A stretch of 64,000 bases of DNA from Owenia fusiformis (GCA_903813345.2 CAIIXF020000002.1:9199555-9263554); one strand, 5' to 3'; counted from the first letter of the stretch, positions 1 through 11,631 are shown. Numbers and translations are program-made. The notes: generated by a model from the letters alone, not told the origin.

Positions 1-2128
1 TAGCTTAAGAATGTTAATAGAAATAGTTGCCAACCTATAGACGTTATGTTTACTATGTATATCTTGACGGAATGATTTGCCTGTGAGTGGATTTTTCGCA
101 TACTTTTCTAGGTCATCATTGAGTGTTTTCATTCCACGTTCTGCACCTATAGATACATTTGGAGTCTTAGATGGGGATTCTAATATGGAATGAACCTGTT
201 CATTGTATGCATTCCAAAGGGTTTCATCTCCTGTTATTAATTTTGAATTCATCAACACATCACCAAGACGGTAACCCTCTTTTAAAGCTGCATCAGTGAA
301 TTGGTATTTGGTCATTTCATCTATTGTCATTATAAGCTCTAGTGTAGGTGGTTTCTCAGGGTTCTTTCTTGATTTTCGTCCTATTGGTGTCTTACTAGCA
401 GATGGGTGTGTTCCATCAAATGAAACCCCACGTGTAGTCACTTTATCCCAAAAGTTCACGTCAGTCATATTAAGTGGCAGTCTGTCATTGAAATCGGTCA
501 ATACTGGTATGTCAAGATTGTTCAAAATGGTCTCACCTAAATTTAAAACTTGGAGATGCACATAATAGACAAGTATACGTAACTCTTCCTTTATCTGTTC
601 AACTGGCTGGCCCATTGGATCAAACAATATTGCCCACTCTATATCAGAGTAAGCAGTCACCTCCTTACGGGACAGTGATCCTAGTGCCATTATTGCAAAC
701 CTGTATTTACAATTTTGAATTCCTAGCACAGACATACAGTTTGTGATAATTGACCTATAAAATTCTAAAAGCTTTTCTGTGATCTCATTATAGAACACTT
801 TACTGTGTTCTATAGTGTTATCAATATCCTGTTCTTTCATTTCAGAAGTTTGTGGATGTACAATCATGTCATTGTTTATAATGGCATTCACAGTTTCTTC
901 AGAATAATTACGTATTTTCTCTAGGGCGTCTTTGTATTCTCTTGTCAATTCAGAAGTTGAAAATGTACTCTCTTTTGACAGTCTTTTGAGAAATTGTGCA
1001 TCAATCTTCTGAAGCTTTTGTTCAATATAGCTCTTGTCGTACTTAAATTTAGTATTCAGCAAACTCCATCTTCGCAACAGATCCTGTATATTTTTCAATG
1101 GCCGACTCTCTAATTTCTCGAGTCGACATTTTGCTGCGTTTAAAAGTGCTGAGGCCCAAACATAATGTTCATACCAGGTCGGAGATGTTTCAGCTGATCC
1201 TATAAACTCATCACCCAGTTCACACATTAGATCTGCCTGTTTCTTTAGTTCAGTTTCCTGGTCACAAGCTTTTATTTTACAACCAAGGTCATACATTTTC
1301 TGTGTGATCTCTGAAAGAGGATACAATGTAATAGATGATGAAGAAACAGGCATGTAGCCAGGGGGGTTCGCAGGGTTCGGGCGAATTCCCCCCCCCCCCC
1401 TGGGAAAATTATTTCAAAATCATGCAGTTTCTCACCATTTTGAGCACTTCTCAAGTGATTTTAGCCATATTTGGGCCAGAATTGTCAAATGTGAACCCCC
1501 CTTGGAAATTTTTGAAAACTGAGCCCCCCCCTTGGCAAATCCTGGCTACGGGCCTGAGAAACAACTGCGTTTCAAAGGATCAGATAAATGGTGACTTTTT
1601 ATTTTACAAAGGACCATATTGTAACTTCGGTTCTGTGGCACTATTTATATTTAGTAAGGACCAAATAAGCATACCTCTTGTATTTTCCCTTTGATCCTTG
1701 TATTGTGTTGATAAACATATGAGAGAAAGTTTATCTGACATATTTATTTAAACATTTGAACATAAATCAAAATGACCACTTGGTTCAAAATTCCTATTAT
1801 CTTTGCCTAAGCTTTGTATGGCAACTTGGGTCATGTTGGAAGGTAAAGATCAAAGATAAATTTTAAATGCTTACTAGATATTTATGACTGGTGAATTTGT
1901 TAAAAAGGCTCTAAAATTATTACCTGATTTTGATTGATTTGGCCCTGGATTCATTTCGATCCCTCCAATGACCAGCAACATTGTGATTATCACCAGCAAA
2001 GTTGTTGTTGTTTGCCCAGACTCGTCTGGGTCTGTTGAACATGCTGTACATCGTAACACAACAAATTTGAGTTGATTTCCACAAAAAGATCCAATCGCAG
2101 CTCTCCATTGGGTTAAACTGTTTCCCAT
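1..2128 (-). CDS. 2A-like leader plus nucleotidyltransferase-domain protein (partial, 3' end beyond window)
   Basis: Two coding exons read leftwards. Exon 1 (2128-1924) gives 68 codons plus one base, donor CAG|GTAATA; exon 2 (1310-1) starts after a CCTCTTTCAG acceptor, and the phases join exactly (G+AG = Glu69). Exon 2 then stays open for 436 codons to the window edge, so 505 residues are visible. Residues 1-43 contain WRAAIGSF; 44-56 are hydrophobic; 56-63 read GIEMNPGP, matching the 2A ribosome-skipping consensus D(V/I)ExNPGP except that Gly replaces Asp. Residues 109-132 look TPR-like. At 279-293, GS, ten residues, then D-I-E matches the nucleotidyltransferase pattern hG[GS]x(9-13)Dh[DE]h, most like GlnD/DUF294 domains; a conserved-looking VSFDGTHPSASKTPIGR follows at 364-380. 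2A leaders are known on sea urchin NLR proteins and on non-LTR retrotransposons. Catalytic activity, substrate and immune role are not shown. An out-of-frame ATG lies upstream at 2162. The gene structure is well supported; function is tentative. Confidence 0.78.
1347..1556 (+). mobile_element. C-rich TIR MITE, GGCCCGTAGCCAGG family, copy 1
   Basis: About 210 bp bounded by CAGGCATGTAGCCAGG on the left and CCTGGCTACGGGCCTG on the right, which are inverted repeats. It contains poly-C/poly-G runs and the family core (TTTCTCACCATTTTGAGCAC, then GTGATTTTAGCC). It lies in the single visible intron of the 2A-leader gene, with its left end about 35 bp from the exon 2 acceptor. The 119-residue ORF over it is spurious. 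Confidence 0.8.
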
Positions 2129-2249
2129 GTTGGCACCGATTTTTGTCTTTTTTGGTCCTCAATATGACAACTTCTCAATATGTTTGCTTCATGTTCATAT
2201 TGTTACATGTTCATGTTGTTTCATGTTCATGTTGTTTCGAGTTCATGTT

Positions 2250-2321
2250 CTATTTGTGTATCATCAGTACAGAGAAAAATGTTTTGATCGCAGCTCTCCA
2301 TTTTTCTAAATTGTTTTCCAT
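2250..2321 (-). pseudogene. decayed second copy of the 2A-leader exon start
   Basis: Reading leftwards from an ATG at 2321 gives MENNLEKWRAAIKTF and then a stop at 2250-2252 (24 codons with stop). The upstream bases also match those before the real leader: both have GACAAAAATC close before CCAACATGG. The intact leader at 2128 begins MGNSLTQWRAAIGSF. The hydrophobic and NPGP parts are absent, so this looks like a truncated duplicate. The ~60 bp between the copies is a simple repeat of TTCATGTTGTTTCATG type. Confidence 0.6.
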
Positions 2322-3271
2322 GTTGGCTGATTTTTGTCAAAGTGACGCCCTAGCTACAAGACCTAACAATACACAACAAATATTAAGCTGTTTGTTTGCA
2401 TTTGTTAATACATATGGCTAGGCACTGACTGCCAGTAGTGGTTAGGGTCAGAGATCATTCCATTTATGCAGTGTCTCTCTTCAAAAACTCTTCATAAACT
2501 GGTTTGAAATATTTGTTTTTTAAAGTACACAATGATGCTTTTATATAGACCTTAGCAACACCTCACTGAGTCAGTCATATTTAGGCTTTGAGACTTTACA
2601 TTTACAAAATTTTAAATTACCACTATGAAATAAAAGTCAGCTTATGCTGAAAGAAACGAAAAAATCACAAGTCCAAAGAACTTGAGACAAAATTTAGACA
2701 TCATACATTATTGACACTGTACTGTATCTTACCTAAGACAATCCCCTTTTCATTTTGGGAACTTGCTTTATATACCGTTGAAAAAGGGCACCATTGATTC
2801 TGAACAAATACTGATAGCATTCTCATTTGCAATTTAAGGGGAATCCCCTTTAATTGACAATGGTAATTTTCAAATGGCATTTTTATGACCAAAAAACTGC
2901 ATACTTTTAAACAACATGCATTTTATGTCACTAACAATAACTGTGACATATTGCTATAGCTATTATTTATTAGTGACCATTATTCAGTGTCTGTAACAAT
3001 TGTTACACATTTGTAATAATTTGCAATAACAAGAAATGTTCAGAACTTTTTATTGTCAACACATAAAGTTTTGGCAATGTATGTTACCATAGCAATGCAT
3101 GGGGGGGGGGGCTTTTTGTGAAATAAGATAAATGGTATTAGTGATGGGCTATAATATGAAGAAGTAAAGGTTTGATCCACTTGAAATACATATAATAAAT
3201 GCCACCTGTAGCAATATAATACTTCAGTGTGCTAGATTACTTTTTTTTGTAAAATTACTAGTTAATTCAGA

Positions 3272-3502
3272 TTTTGCATGTTTTCATCTAGTGCCTCCCC
3301 CATGCCTCCCTCCCTGTAAATAACATTGTGGCTATTCTGCCCTTCAGAGTGCAATATTTATCATTGTGTGTCTTGTTTTCTTTTGCATGTTTTCATCTAG
3401 TGCCTCCCTCATGCCCCCCCCCCCTCCCTCTAAATAATATTATGGCTATTCTGCCCTCCAGAGTGCAGTATTTATCATTGTGTGTCTTGTTTTCTTTTGC
3501 AG
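3272..3502. repeat. tandem duplication of ~110 bp ending at a splice acceptor
   Basis: Two consecutive copies (3272-3380 and 3381-3502) each run from TTTTGCATGTTTTCATCTAG through CCTCCC-rich sequence and a CATTGTGTGTCTTG segment to TTTTCTTTTGCA. The second copy ends in the functional-looking TTTTGCAG acceptor of the next exon. The equivalent place in the first copy reads TTTTGCATG and has lost the AG. The duplicated piece is therefore the 3' end of an intron. Confidence 0.85.
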
Positions 3503-3605
3503 GTACCTCTTGGCTGGTCTCGGTACAGGTTGTATCATAGTGTTTAACATAGACTTCAACAAGTGGCACCATGAATTCCAGGACAAATACAGAGGAGCCC
3601 AATAG
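3503..3605 (+). CDS. isolated terminal exon of a WD40-like protein (partial)
   Basis: After a strong pyrimidine-rich acceptor (TTTTCTTTTGCAG at 3490-3502), one base plus 33 codons encode [18 protein letters not shown] followed by [15 protein letters not shown] and a TAG stop at 3603-3605. The pattern of a Gly turn followed by a beta-strand ([13 protein letters not shown]) resembles the last blade of a WD40 propeller. I do not recognise the family with certainty. I found no earlier exons on the plus strand within the window, so they may lie left of position 1, with the minus-strand 2A-leader gene nested in an intron, or this may be a stranded duplicated exon. An AATAAA lies at 4397-4402. Confidence 0.55.
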
Positions 3606-4040
3606 TAAAACAAACATAGGTGGCACCACAAATTTCACAACATTACAGGGGTTTAATAGTAAAACAAACATAGGTGGCACCACAAATTCCACAACAAATA
3701 CAGGGGCCCAATAGTAGGACAAACATAACTGGCACCATAAATTCCAGGACAAATATATAGCACCATACACAAATTTAAGTGACAACATAATTTTAAGACA
3801 AATATAGTGGCTCAGTCGTACCCTAGGACAAATTTAAATGTAACAAATTCAAGGACAAGTATAAGGGGCCAAAGGTTTCTCTGGACAAACCTAGGAGGCA
3901 CAATAAAAGCTAGAACTGCTAAAGGGGACCAATTGTTAGGTACCACAAACTCCAGTCAAACATGTACCATAGGGTCAAATGAAATAAATTGCCAAATAGA
4001 AAGGCTGGATTGATTCCTTTGGACACACATAGGTGGCGCT
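3563..4040 (+). repeat. degenerate ~55-bp tandem array derived from the coding tail and stop codon
   Basis: The coding end GTGGCACCATGAATTCCAGG through CCCAATAG (from 3563) recurs at 3620, 3674 and 3729 as GTGGCACCACAAATTYCACA-type units with periods of 57, 54 and 55 bp. Increasingly decayed pieces (GACAAAYATAG, GGGGCCAA, GGCAC) continue to about 4040. The unit spans the end of the open reading frame, its stop and the first 3' UTR bases, so the array lies in the 3' UTR of the exon ending at 3605. Confidence 0.75.
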
Positions 4041-6272
4041 ATGGTATATAAATTAAAATTACAGTGAGAAGAAAATGTAAAAAATAATTCAATTTCCACC
4101 ACAAAAATGTTCAATTTGAAGGTTTACTTAAAAGTGTCATGCGTCAATATGATGTCAAGTGATGTCACTTGTTAGTGATGCCATGAATAGTCAACTCAAA
4201 TGAGTTAAACATGTGAATGAAAAATTACAAAATATGGACATTTTATAAATGTGCTGTTTAACAATATGGACATTTTATAAATGTGCTGTTTAGAATATGC
4301 CCATTTTCAAATGAAATGTGCTGTTTGGTTCAAATACTGATGTGAAACTTGAGGACATGTATCCTCTCTACATATTATGCACTATTCTATCATATCAATA
4401 AATATTCTTTAAGCTTTTACATATTGTTTATAGGTGTTAGTTTGTGGAATGACTGGGTTTAACATATCAGTATAAATTATATATTTGCATGTTGATCTTC
4501 AATGCAATGTTTTATCTGAATAATAATGTATTAGATGTACATATCATTGAATCATAATGAGTCACATTTACTTATGTACATGCTGATTTAAAGGTATGAT
4601 TTATCAATTTGTTAGTCAATATTTGAACTACAGTGAAACATGTTAAAGTGGAACATGCTTGATTCCACAAAAAAGGGTGTTTCACAATAGAGGTTTATTA
4701 ACATTAAGTTAATGAGCCATGTGACTTCAAAGCGTTCCACCTTCGCAGGTGTTCCACTTAAAGAAATGTTCCACCTGGCAAATATTTAAGTACATAAGTA
4801 GAAATGTGTGGAATTTGATCTTGTAGTTAAAATGAAATGAATTCTGATATTTTTAGTGCACTGTATATTTGAAGTTATTTATGTCTATCAGATTATTAGC
4901 ATTAATTAGCAAGGGAGGTGTTATGCTTTTTGTAAATTTTTCTGCAGGTTGCAAGTCTTACATAGTGGTGCTTTGCAAATTGTAGTACACATGAGATGGT
5001 ACCATACAGTAATGGCTGGTACTTTGCAAAACTAACTAAATAGTCTGTTATTGTAAACTGGATTGTATATATTACTTACATCGTGAAAATGTAAATGTAT
5101 ATATTTTGATAAAAATAATGATGTGAGAGGAGTGAAAAGGTTGTGTTCTGTACAGAAATTATGAGGGAGTTATTATTAGGGAATCATAAATAAAAACCTT
5201 TTTAAATTGAGAATTCTAAAAGCGCATTCTCCAACTATGATGTTGTTATCTCCATGGTTACAATTAATTAAGGATCTCTTGAACATTATGAAGTTAATGT
5301 AAATTCTAAAATTCTCAAAATCTATAAAAAATTGTTTAAGTTTATGCATATTCTGTGTAGAAAGCAAACCATTTGTTTGTAAAATGGTAAAAGTAAGTCA
5401 AATCATGTATTAATGTTGAATTTTTGTTGTTAATATTTGCTGGATAAATTGTAATTTATGATTGAATTTTATGTATACCTGTATATAGTTTAGTTAGCAT
5501 ATATATGATTTTTGTGATTGGGCATGCGGTGTGTGGTTTTGTTTGAATAAATAAAACAAAAAAGAAATGCAAAAATGTAAAAATTGGATGCTGGGATTGG
5601 GAGATTACTAAATTTTTAAATCATGGTTTTATTGATTGACATTTCAAAAATAGAGATGATTTTTTATGAAAATTTAGGTTGAAAATCTTCAATTAATAAA
5701 TTTCATCAATTAAAGTTGTTTCAAAGAACTATTATTCATTTTGTTGACAAGACAAAAATAGGACTCTAATTGAATTATGTAAATATTACCATTTAAAGGG
5801 TTAATAAACTGTAATTTTCACCTTAAATAACTGTAGAATATTTTTGATTGATAATATTACACAATTAATAATTATGTTCAAGTCTTTTAATTGTGTAATT
5901 TACATATCAATATGAATTAAAAAAATTCAGGGATATTAAGGATGATAAAATTTACAGCTATTGGCTCTTTAAGAGAAATGAAAATATATGCATATGATGC
6001 ATGGACAAGTTTATATTGAACATTTATGCATTTCAATAAATAATTAAATTATTTACACAAGTTATACTGGTTGTGGGATCATAGATAATTTATATATTAT
6101 ATACATATACTTTAGTAAAATTGTGTTACAAAGGGAGGAATACAATTTAGATTATAAAATTAGGACATTTGATTTGTGCAATAAAATCATATTCCATTTC
6201 TTTTAGATGAACTGCGATTATTATACCAAACCAATTATGTAAATCCATTATAATATTATTGACTCAGTCGCA

Positions 6273-6412
6273 TTTGATCTATGGCAACCGTACGGCGGCT
6301 GTAGTTTCCCAAAATCATGAGGACTGTGCAGCATAAGATATAGGGATAAACCGTATGATGTAGATTTTCTATAGCAATTTTGTGAAGCTACGGCTACCAT
6401 AGAGCAAATCAA
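6273..6412. repeat. imperfect short inverted repeat
   Basis: TTTGATCTATGGCAACCGTA near the left end is roughly the reverse complement of GGCTACCATAGAGCAAATCA near the right end, enclosing about 90 bp. This resembles a worn MITE. Target-site duplications are not clear. Confidence 0.4.
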
Positions 6413-6849
6413 GATACCATATTATTTGTGAAATGAGACATTTAAATTACCCAGTATTAGATCTTCATTTTAAACCATTCATTATTGTACTTTACAACTA
6501 GAAATTAAAACAAATAAATGTACATTTTATAGGAAATACTTTTTAAGAAGGTCATGGTTGTAAATGCATATAAAGGTAATAAACATCAGTCAGATGCACA
6601 GCTGCAAAAAATGAGATGATTAACATGGAATTGTTTCAAATTACATCTATTTTTTTGAAACTGTGCATCAGATTAAGTATCGAAAAATCATGTATTAAGA
6701 ATATTCACTTAACATCAATGAACAATTTTGTATATTTTCTTTATAGAACTAACACTTCTTTTTCGTGTTTGCCATATTTGGGGGTTGCTAGCATGATGCT
6801 ATGCTGCATATTTGAATAGGATGTTGTGATATGTAACATACTGTAATAT

Positions 6850-7130
6850 GTAACTGTATTATAGCATACTGTAATCTGTAACATGTTGTTACATTGTATG
6901 TTATGTGAAGCATATCACTACATGATCTATACTGTTATATGTAACTGTATTATAGCATACTGTAATCTGTGACATGCTGTTACATTGTATGTTATGTGAA
7001 GCATATCACTACATAATCTATACTGTTATATGTAACATGTTAAATGTAGCTGTTACATTGAATGTAAGCTGTTACATTGTATGTTAAGTGAAGCATATCA
7101 CTACATAATCTATACTGTTATATGTAACAT
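6850..7130. repeat. 91-bp tandem repeat, three copies
   Basis: Units begin at 6850, 6941 and 7032 with GTAACTGTATTATAGC or a variant, and each includes GAAGCATATCACTACATRAT and CTATACTGTTATAT. The third unit is rearranged, with an extra TGTTACATTGAATG segment. Looser TATGTAACATG repeats continue to about 7250. Confidence 0.8.
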
Positions 7131-10100
7131 GTTAAATGTAGCAGGGCATTCTATATTATATGTTACTATATGTAACATGTCACTATATGTAACATGTCAC
7201 TTCTATACGTAGCATATTTTAATATGTAGCATGTTGTTATGGTGGCATCTGATAATGTTACTATAGTAACAGAATTTTGTAACACATGATGCTATTTAAA
7301 TGGACAATAAATCTAATATGTATGTCCTTAATTTGCTATTTTGTTACATTTAAAGATGACTTTTAGGAGTTGAGTAGGTGAAAATGTGAGTTTTTTTACA
7401 GCTTGGGTGCAGATCAAAGTATGAGTTTGATGAATTGAGTTGATAAAAATTGAAGTTTAATCCAGTTTGGGAGTAAATAAAAATATGAGTTTTAAATATC
7501 CAGTAGATAGCTTATGAACATTCATGCATCTTTAATTTGTGGTCCAATTTTCAACTTTCAAAACATCACTCACTTCAAATTCCTCAACCTTTCTCAAAAT
7601 TTAAAATCAACAAACCATTTAGAGATTTTTTGCAAATTTTGACATTTTCCCTGACTATTGGCAACAAGAGGTATGAATATTGTAACTGAAGATTGACTTG
7701 AGAAACATATAATAAAAGCCAATAGGGGAGATGGTTCAAGAATGGTTAGCCTTTTTGGGCAATATCTGTTACAAAGTCTATAAAACAAATCACGATTCAA
7801 TAGTGATAACTTGAGTCAGATCAATTTGAAATACATGGTCATCATGTTAGTTGAATACAAAAAACTTTAGATTTTGGGCGATATCAATTACCATGGCAAT
7901 GGATGCTGGCCTTTCCTATTTAGGTTTGAAGTTTTTAGTCATTTGGAGATATGTGAACTTTAAGGTTTCTCTTATAATAAATTCAAACTCTGAGATGTAA
8001 TTTGGATTAATATAACAAAATATGTTTTCCTACTTGTACTATGACTTTATTTATTCATATTAGGTCCTTTAATCTGCGATAATCCTTCATACAGAGTGTT
8101 CAATATGTTTTTGTTCCATACATCTAATACTGCACCCTACATATAGGGTGATTTAACATGTTAACAGTGGATAACCATAACGCTCCAATTTTCACATTAT
8201 TGCTCTTAATTGTAATGTGGAGGAGAAATGGGAGGGTTTGATAAACCACCGTGGCAAATGTTGGTCTTTGTGGTAGGTGAAAGTAAACAATCATTGTTTA
8301 CAATCTCACCAATTTCATATCATTTCTAAAACAACCTCAAGAAAATAATCGATCCCCCAATATTTCATAGGTTTAAATGAAAGCTCCCCTTCCCCCCACC
8401 TGTTACCCCAGAGTGAGTTGGGAGAACAGGGAAGGGGGGTTACAAGGCAACTGGATGCAAAACTGGTGGTAGTATAATATTAGATTGGGACCGACAATTT
8501 CAGCCACAACAACAAAAACATCTCCAAACTTAGTGTAAATACTCATAATTAATAATTATCTTGACAAGGATTCAAAACAATAACAACAATTCAAAAATTG
8601 TAACTTAATACTCAGCTTTTAACTCTGGCATATTTCGTAACATTTTTGGCGAAAATCAGCCATTGATTTGTGCTTCACATGAAGCATGACGTGTGCTGTC
8701 AAGTGACGCTGAAATCATATGGTTGCCATAGCAACATATTTTACATCAATCGTATTATGATGTATCACTATGGAGAAGATGCTAGGACAGCAATGTTGCA
8801 CAAAATAAACTTAATTTCCATGATTCACAGAATGCAGACATATAAGACTAACTCTCGGAAATAAGTCAAAATCCAAATAAATTACCCTGAGGGTCCATAT
8901 TAATTTGAATTCTGAATTCTAAATTCAAATATATCTTATAACCTTTTGCATTCATTGTGTTTATTGAAGTGCTTAAATTCTGTGACCAAAGCATACAAAT
9001 TATCCTCACACCCCTCAAAATAGACTAATAAATATAATATAAACACAAAGAAGTGTTTAAATGGTGGTTAAAAGGGGTGTGAGATATAAGGTGGGATTCT
9101 ATTGATCTATAACATAAAACATCATAAAATAGCTCCAACCTGTCAAAATTGATTAAAAAAACAAAAATCAGATAACCCCTAATATACAAACACCATGTAT
9201 TGCACTAAAACCCCTTCCCTGAAGAGCCTCCTTAAATATTCTTCCCCCTATGAACTGAACCAAATCTCCTTTTTGAAGAGCTAGCCTGAGACCATTATTT
9301 ACATTTGAATGTGTATTATGCTCACTAGAGGGCACCCCGGAGTACTGTTAGCCAATCACTGCACTTTAACTTCTATTTACAAACATCACGTAGCATTAAT
9401 TTTATACCAATATGTACACCAACTTTTTCAATTCTGACAATTTGAAGCTATTTTACAAAAACGAATAATTCCCTAAGACGGGTTCATCTTCAAACACATA
9501 AAATGCGTGTAAGCTTGGCCTTCATTCTACAATAGTAACAACAAAAAACCTGTACAGACGAATGAATTAACATTTGAAATAAAATCTAAAATAGTTCTTG
9601 TGATCATTGTTATCGCTTATGTTCAGATGCCATAATTGTGTTAAATAAACAACAATGACAACAATGTTAATAAAAAAACTTCAGTTTGGAACTATAATAA
9701 TATATATTAATACTAACGCTAAATGAACATAAAATATTTTCAGGTTTGGAATATCTTAGGCATTTTAATGATAGAATCAAAACCAAAAGGGTTAAAACAA
9801 ACCCTACATTTGAGGATATTTAAAAGATATACAATATTGGAAATTATTGAGATAATCAATCCTTTTTCCAATATTCATATATTCCGACCAATCAACTTCA
9901 TGATTTTATTCACTTCGACTAGAATAATACAACCCTGCTGCCCTCTGTTGAATGCTTTTTGGACTATCAAAACCTCCCTTTTTATTCCTATCAGAAGAAT
10001 GCCTAAAAGACCTGCATCAAAATGCACCTTTTCATAAATTAAGAGTTTGTACATGTATTTATAGAAAAGGTGCATTTGTGTTAAAATAACTATTATACTC

Positions 10101-11254
10101 ATTTTTTGTATTTTGTAAGTTGAAATTAATAACACTACATCATGAATATAGATAAAAAAAACAGTGCGTTTTACATGATCACAAATCACTCATAATCTCA
10201 CATCAAGCTTTCAATTAAAACAGATTAGCGAATCCGCTATAATAGATATTTATCTATTTTATCTGTTCTATCTTACAGGGCTTAACCCAAGCTCTCAATT
10301 CTGGCAAATTATAAGCACTGGATCTAAAAACATAATACTTCTTTAACTATACATATAATACACACTGATGTGAATTTGTGACAGAGGTAAAATAGAAACT
10401 CAAAATTCCCTAATATAATATGAAAAAAGCATGGGAATAAAACTACCCCAAAATTCAAGCTAAATTCGGGAAAATAATGAGATTCTATTTTAGGTTCTAT
10501 CACAAATCATTTTATCATATATTTCTGTACAGAATACACTACACTTAACGTGTTTATGCTTTTTTGCATTTTGTAGTTTTTTTGATATTTTACAGTTTTG
10601 AATATTTTTACAGTTTTTTCCCTGAAGCTTATATATAAATACAACTAAAGGTGTCTCCACTGCATGGAGAACAACTCCATCTTTTTTACATGAATGGAAC
10701 TATTTACAATGATAGACTAATTCCTTGCTAAAATTCACATTTTCATGGCTAATTATATTAACCCTTGACCTACCAAGCACCTGTCTTAAAATTCAGGAGA
10801 TTGAATGGGAATTCAAGAGTTAATACCAGTTAAGACATGTCAAGACATTCATTTTTCAGATTGAGAATTTATTTGAAGATAATATCATAAATAAACGCTT
10901 TCTACATATTCTTCATAAAAATGCTCAAGACCGATTCAACGAACTCGATGACAAACTCAACTGAAGCCATCTGGAAATGTGTTTTTACACTGCCTTTTGA
11001 CCCTTAAAATGAATTTCTTACTTTACAATTATTCATGCTCGTATAGGCCAATATTTAGCACCTAAACACCTTAATAATAACAATGTTGTAATTGACATGA
11101 TGCTGATGTTATATGTAACAATGAGTAACAATTAAAAGCCCTAGATAATTATTTTTTGTTCGTCTATGACACCGCTGAAATTATAAATGCAGAAGCTACA
11201 TTTGCAGGATTTCTATTTATAACAGGGAAACCAAGACTTGACTAATCTTAAATA

Positions 11255-11260
11255 TTTATT
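11255..11260 (-). terminator. putative cyclin I polyadenylation signal
   Basis: AATAAA on the minus strand (TTTATT on the plus strand) about 370 bases after the cyclin I stop codon at 11630-11632. Other candidates lie further on, so the true 3' end is not settled. Confidence 0.35.
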
Positions 11261-11335
11261 CCCATGGCACAAATCCAATAAATCGAAATCTTAAATAAAC
11301 TTTTGCCACTCCTTTATCCAATCTAAATGAAATCA

Positions 11336-11631
11336 TTTGATTGGTCAATCAAACTGACTAAACTGTCCATTATGTTTTTTGATGCCTGACCAATGTGAAA
11401 GCATTATAATGTGATTGGTTCATTCCAATAAAACTTGGATTTAACTAAAACATTACATTAAAGCTCAGATTCAAATGAGGTCACTTTGGCATTGCTCTGC
11501 AATACCTGATTGGCTGAACTCTCCTTAGCTATAATCTGATTGGTCCATTGCTAAATACAAATGGCCAATCAAAAAAATGTACCTGTAACAGTCAATTTGA
11601 TTGGCTAATCAAATATGCAATTTGATTGGTT
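11336..11631. promoter_or_regulatory. cluster of CCAAT/ATTGG motifs
   Basis: Within 296 bp directly after the cyclin I stop codon, TGATTGG occurs at about 11338, 11410, 11508, 11538, 11600 and 11624, with CCAATCA at about 11563. Several are palindromic (TTTGATTGGTCAATCAAA, TTTGATTGGCTAATCAAA). NF-Y binds CCAAT in either orientation; the same bases would also form hairpins in the cyclin I 3' UTR. Function is inferred only from the density of the motif. Confidence 0.45.

Larger units (their letters stand above)
4041..11254. other. gene-poor AT-rich spacer
   Basis: I see no exon with good splice sites and recognisable protein in this stretch. It holds possible poly(A) signals of the 3503 exon (AATAAA at 4397), a 91-bp tandem repeat near 6850-7130, a small inverted repeat near 6273-6412, and long AT-rich tracts. 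Short ORFs here (60-104 aa) have no family features. Confidence 0.6.

Noticed and set aside
296-565. Plus-strand 89-codon ORF
   Set aside because: It is antisense to the long minus-strand nucleotidyltransferase exon, which has protein-family signatures.
1335-1694. 119-codon plus-strand ORF
   Set aside because: It covers a C-rich MITE with poly-C tracts that translate as Pro runs.
3393-3788. 131-codon minus-strand ORF with repeated MFVLLL segments
   Set aside because: It is the opposite strand of the ~55-bp array and the terminal exon; its internal repetition comes from the array.
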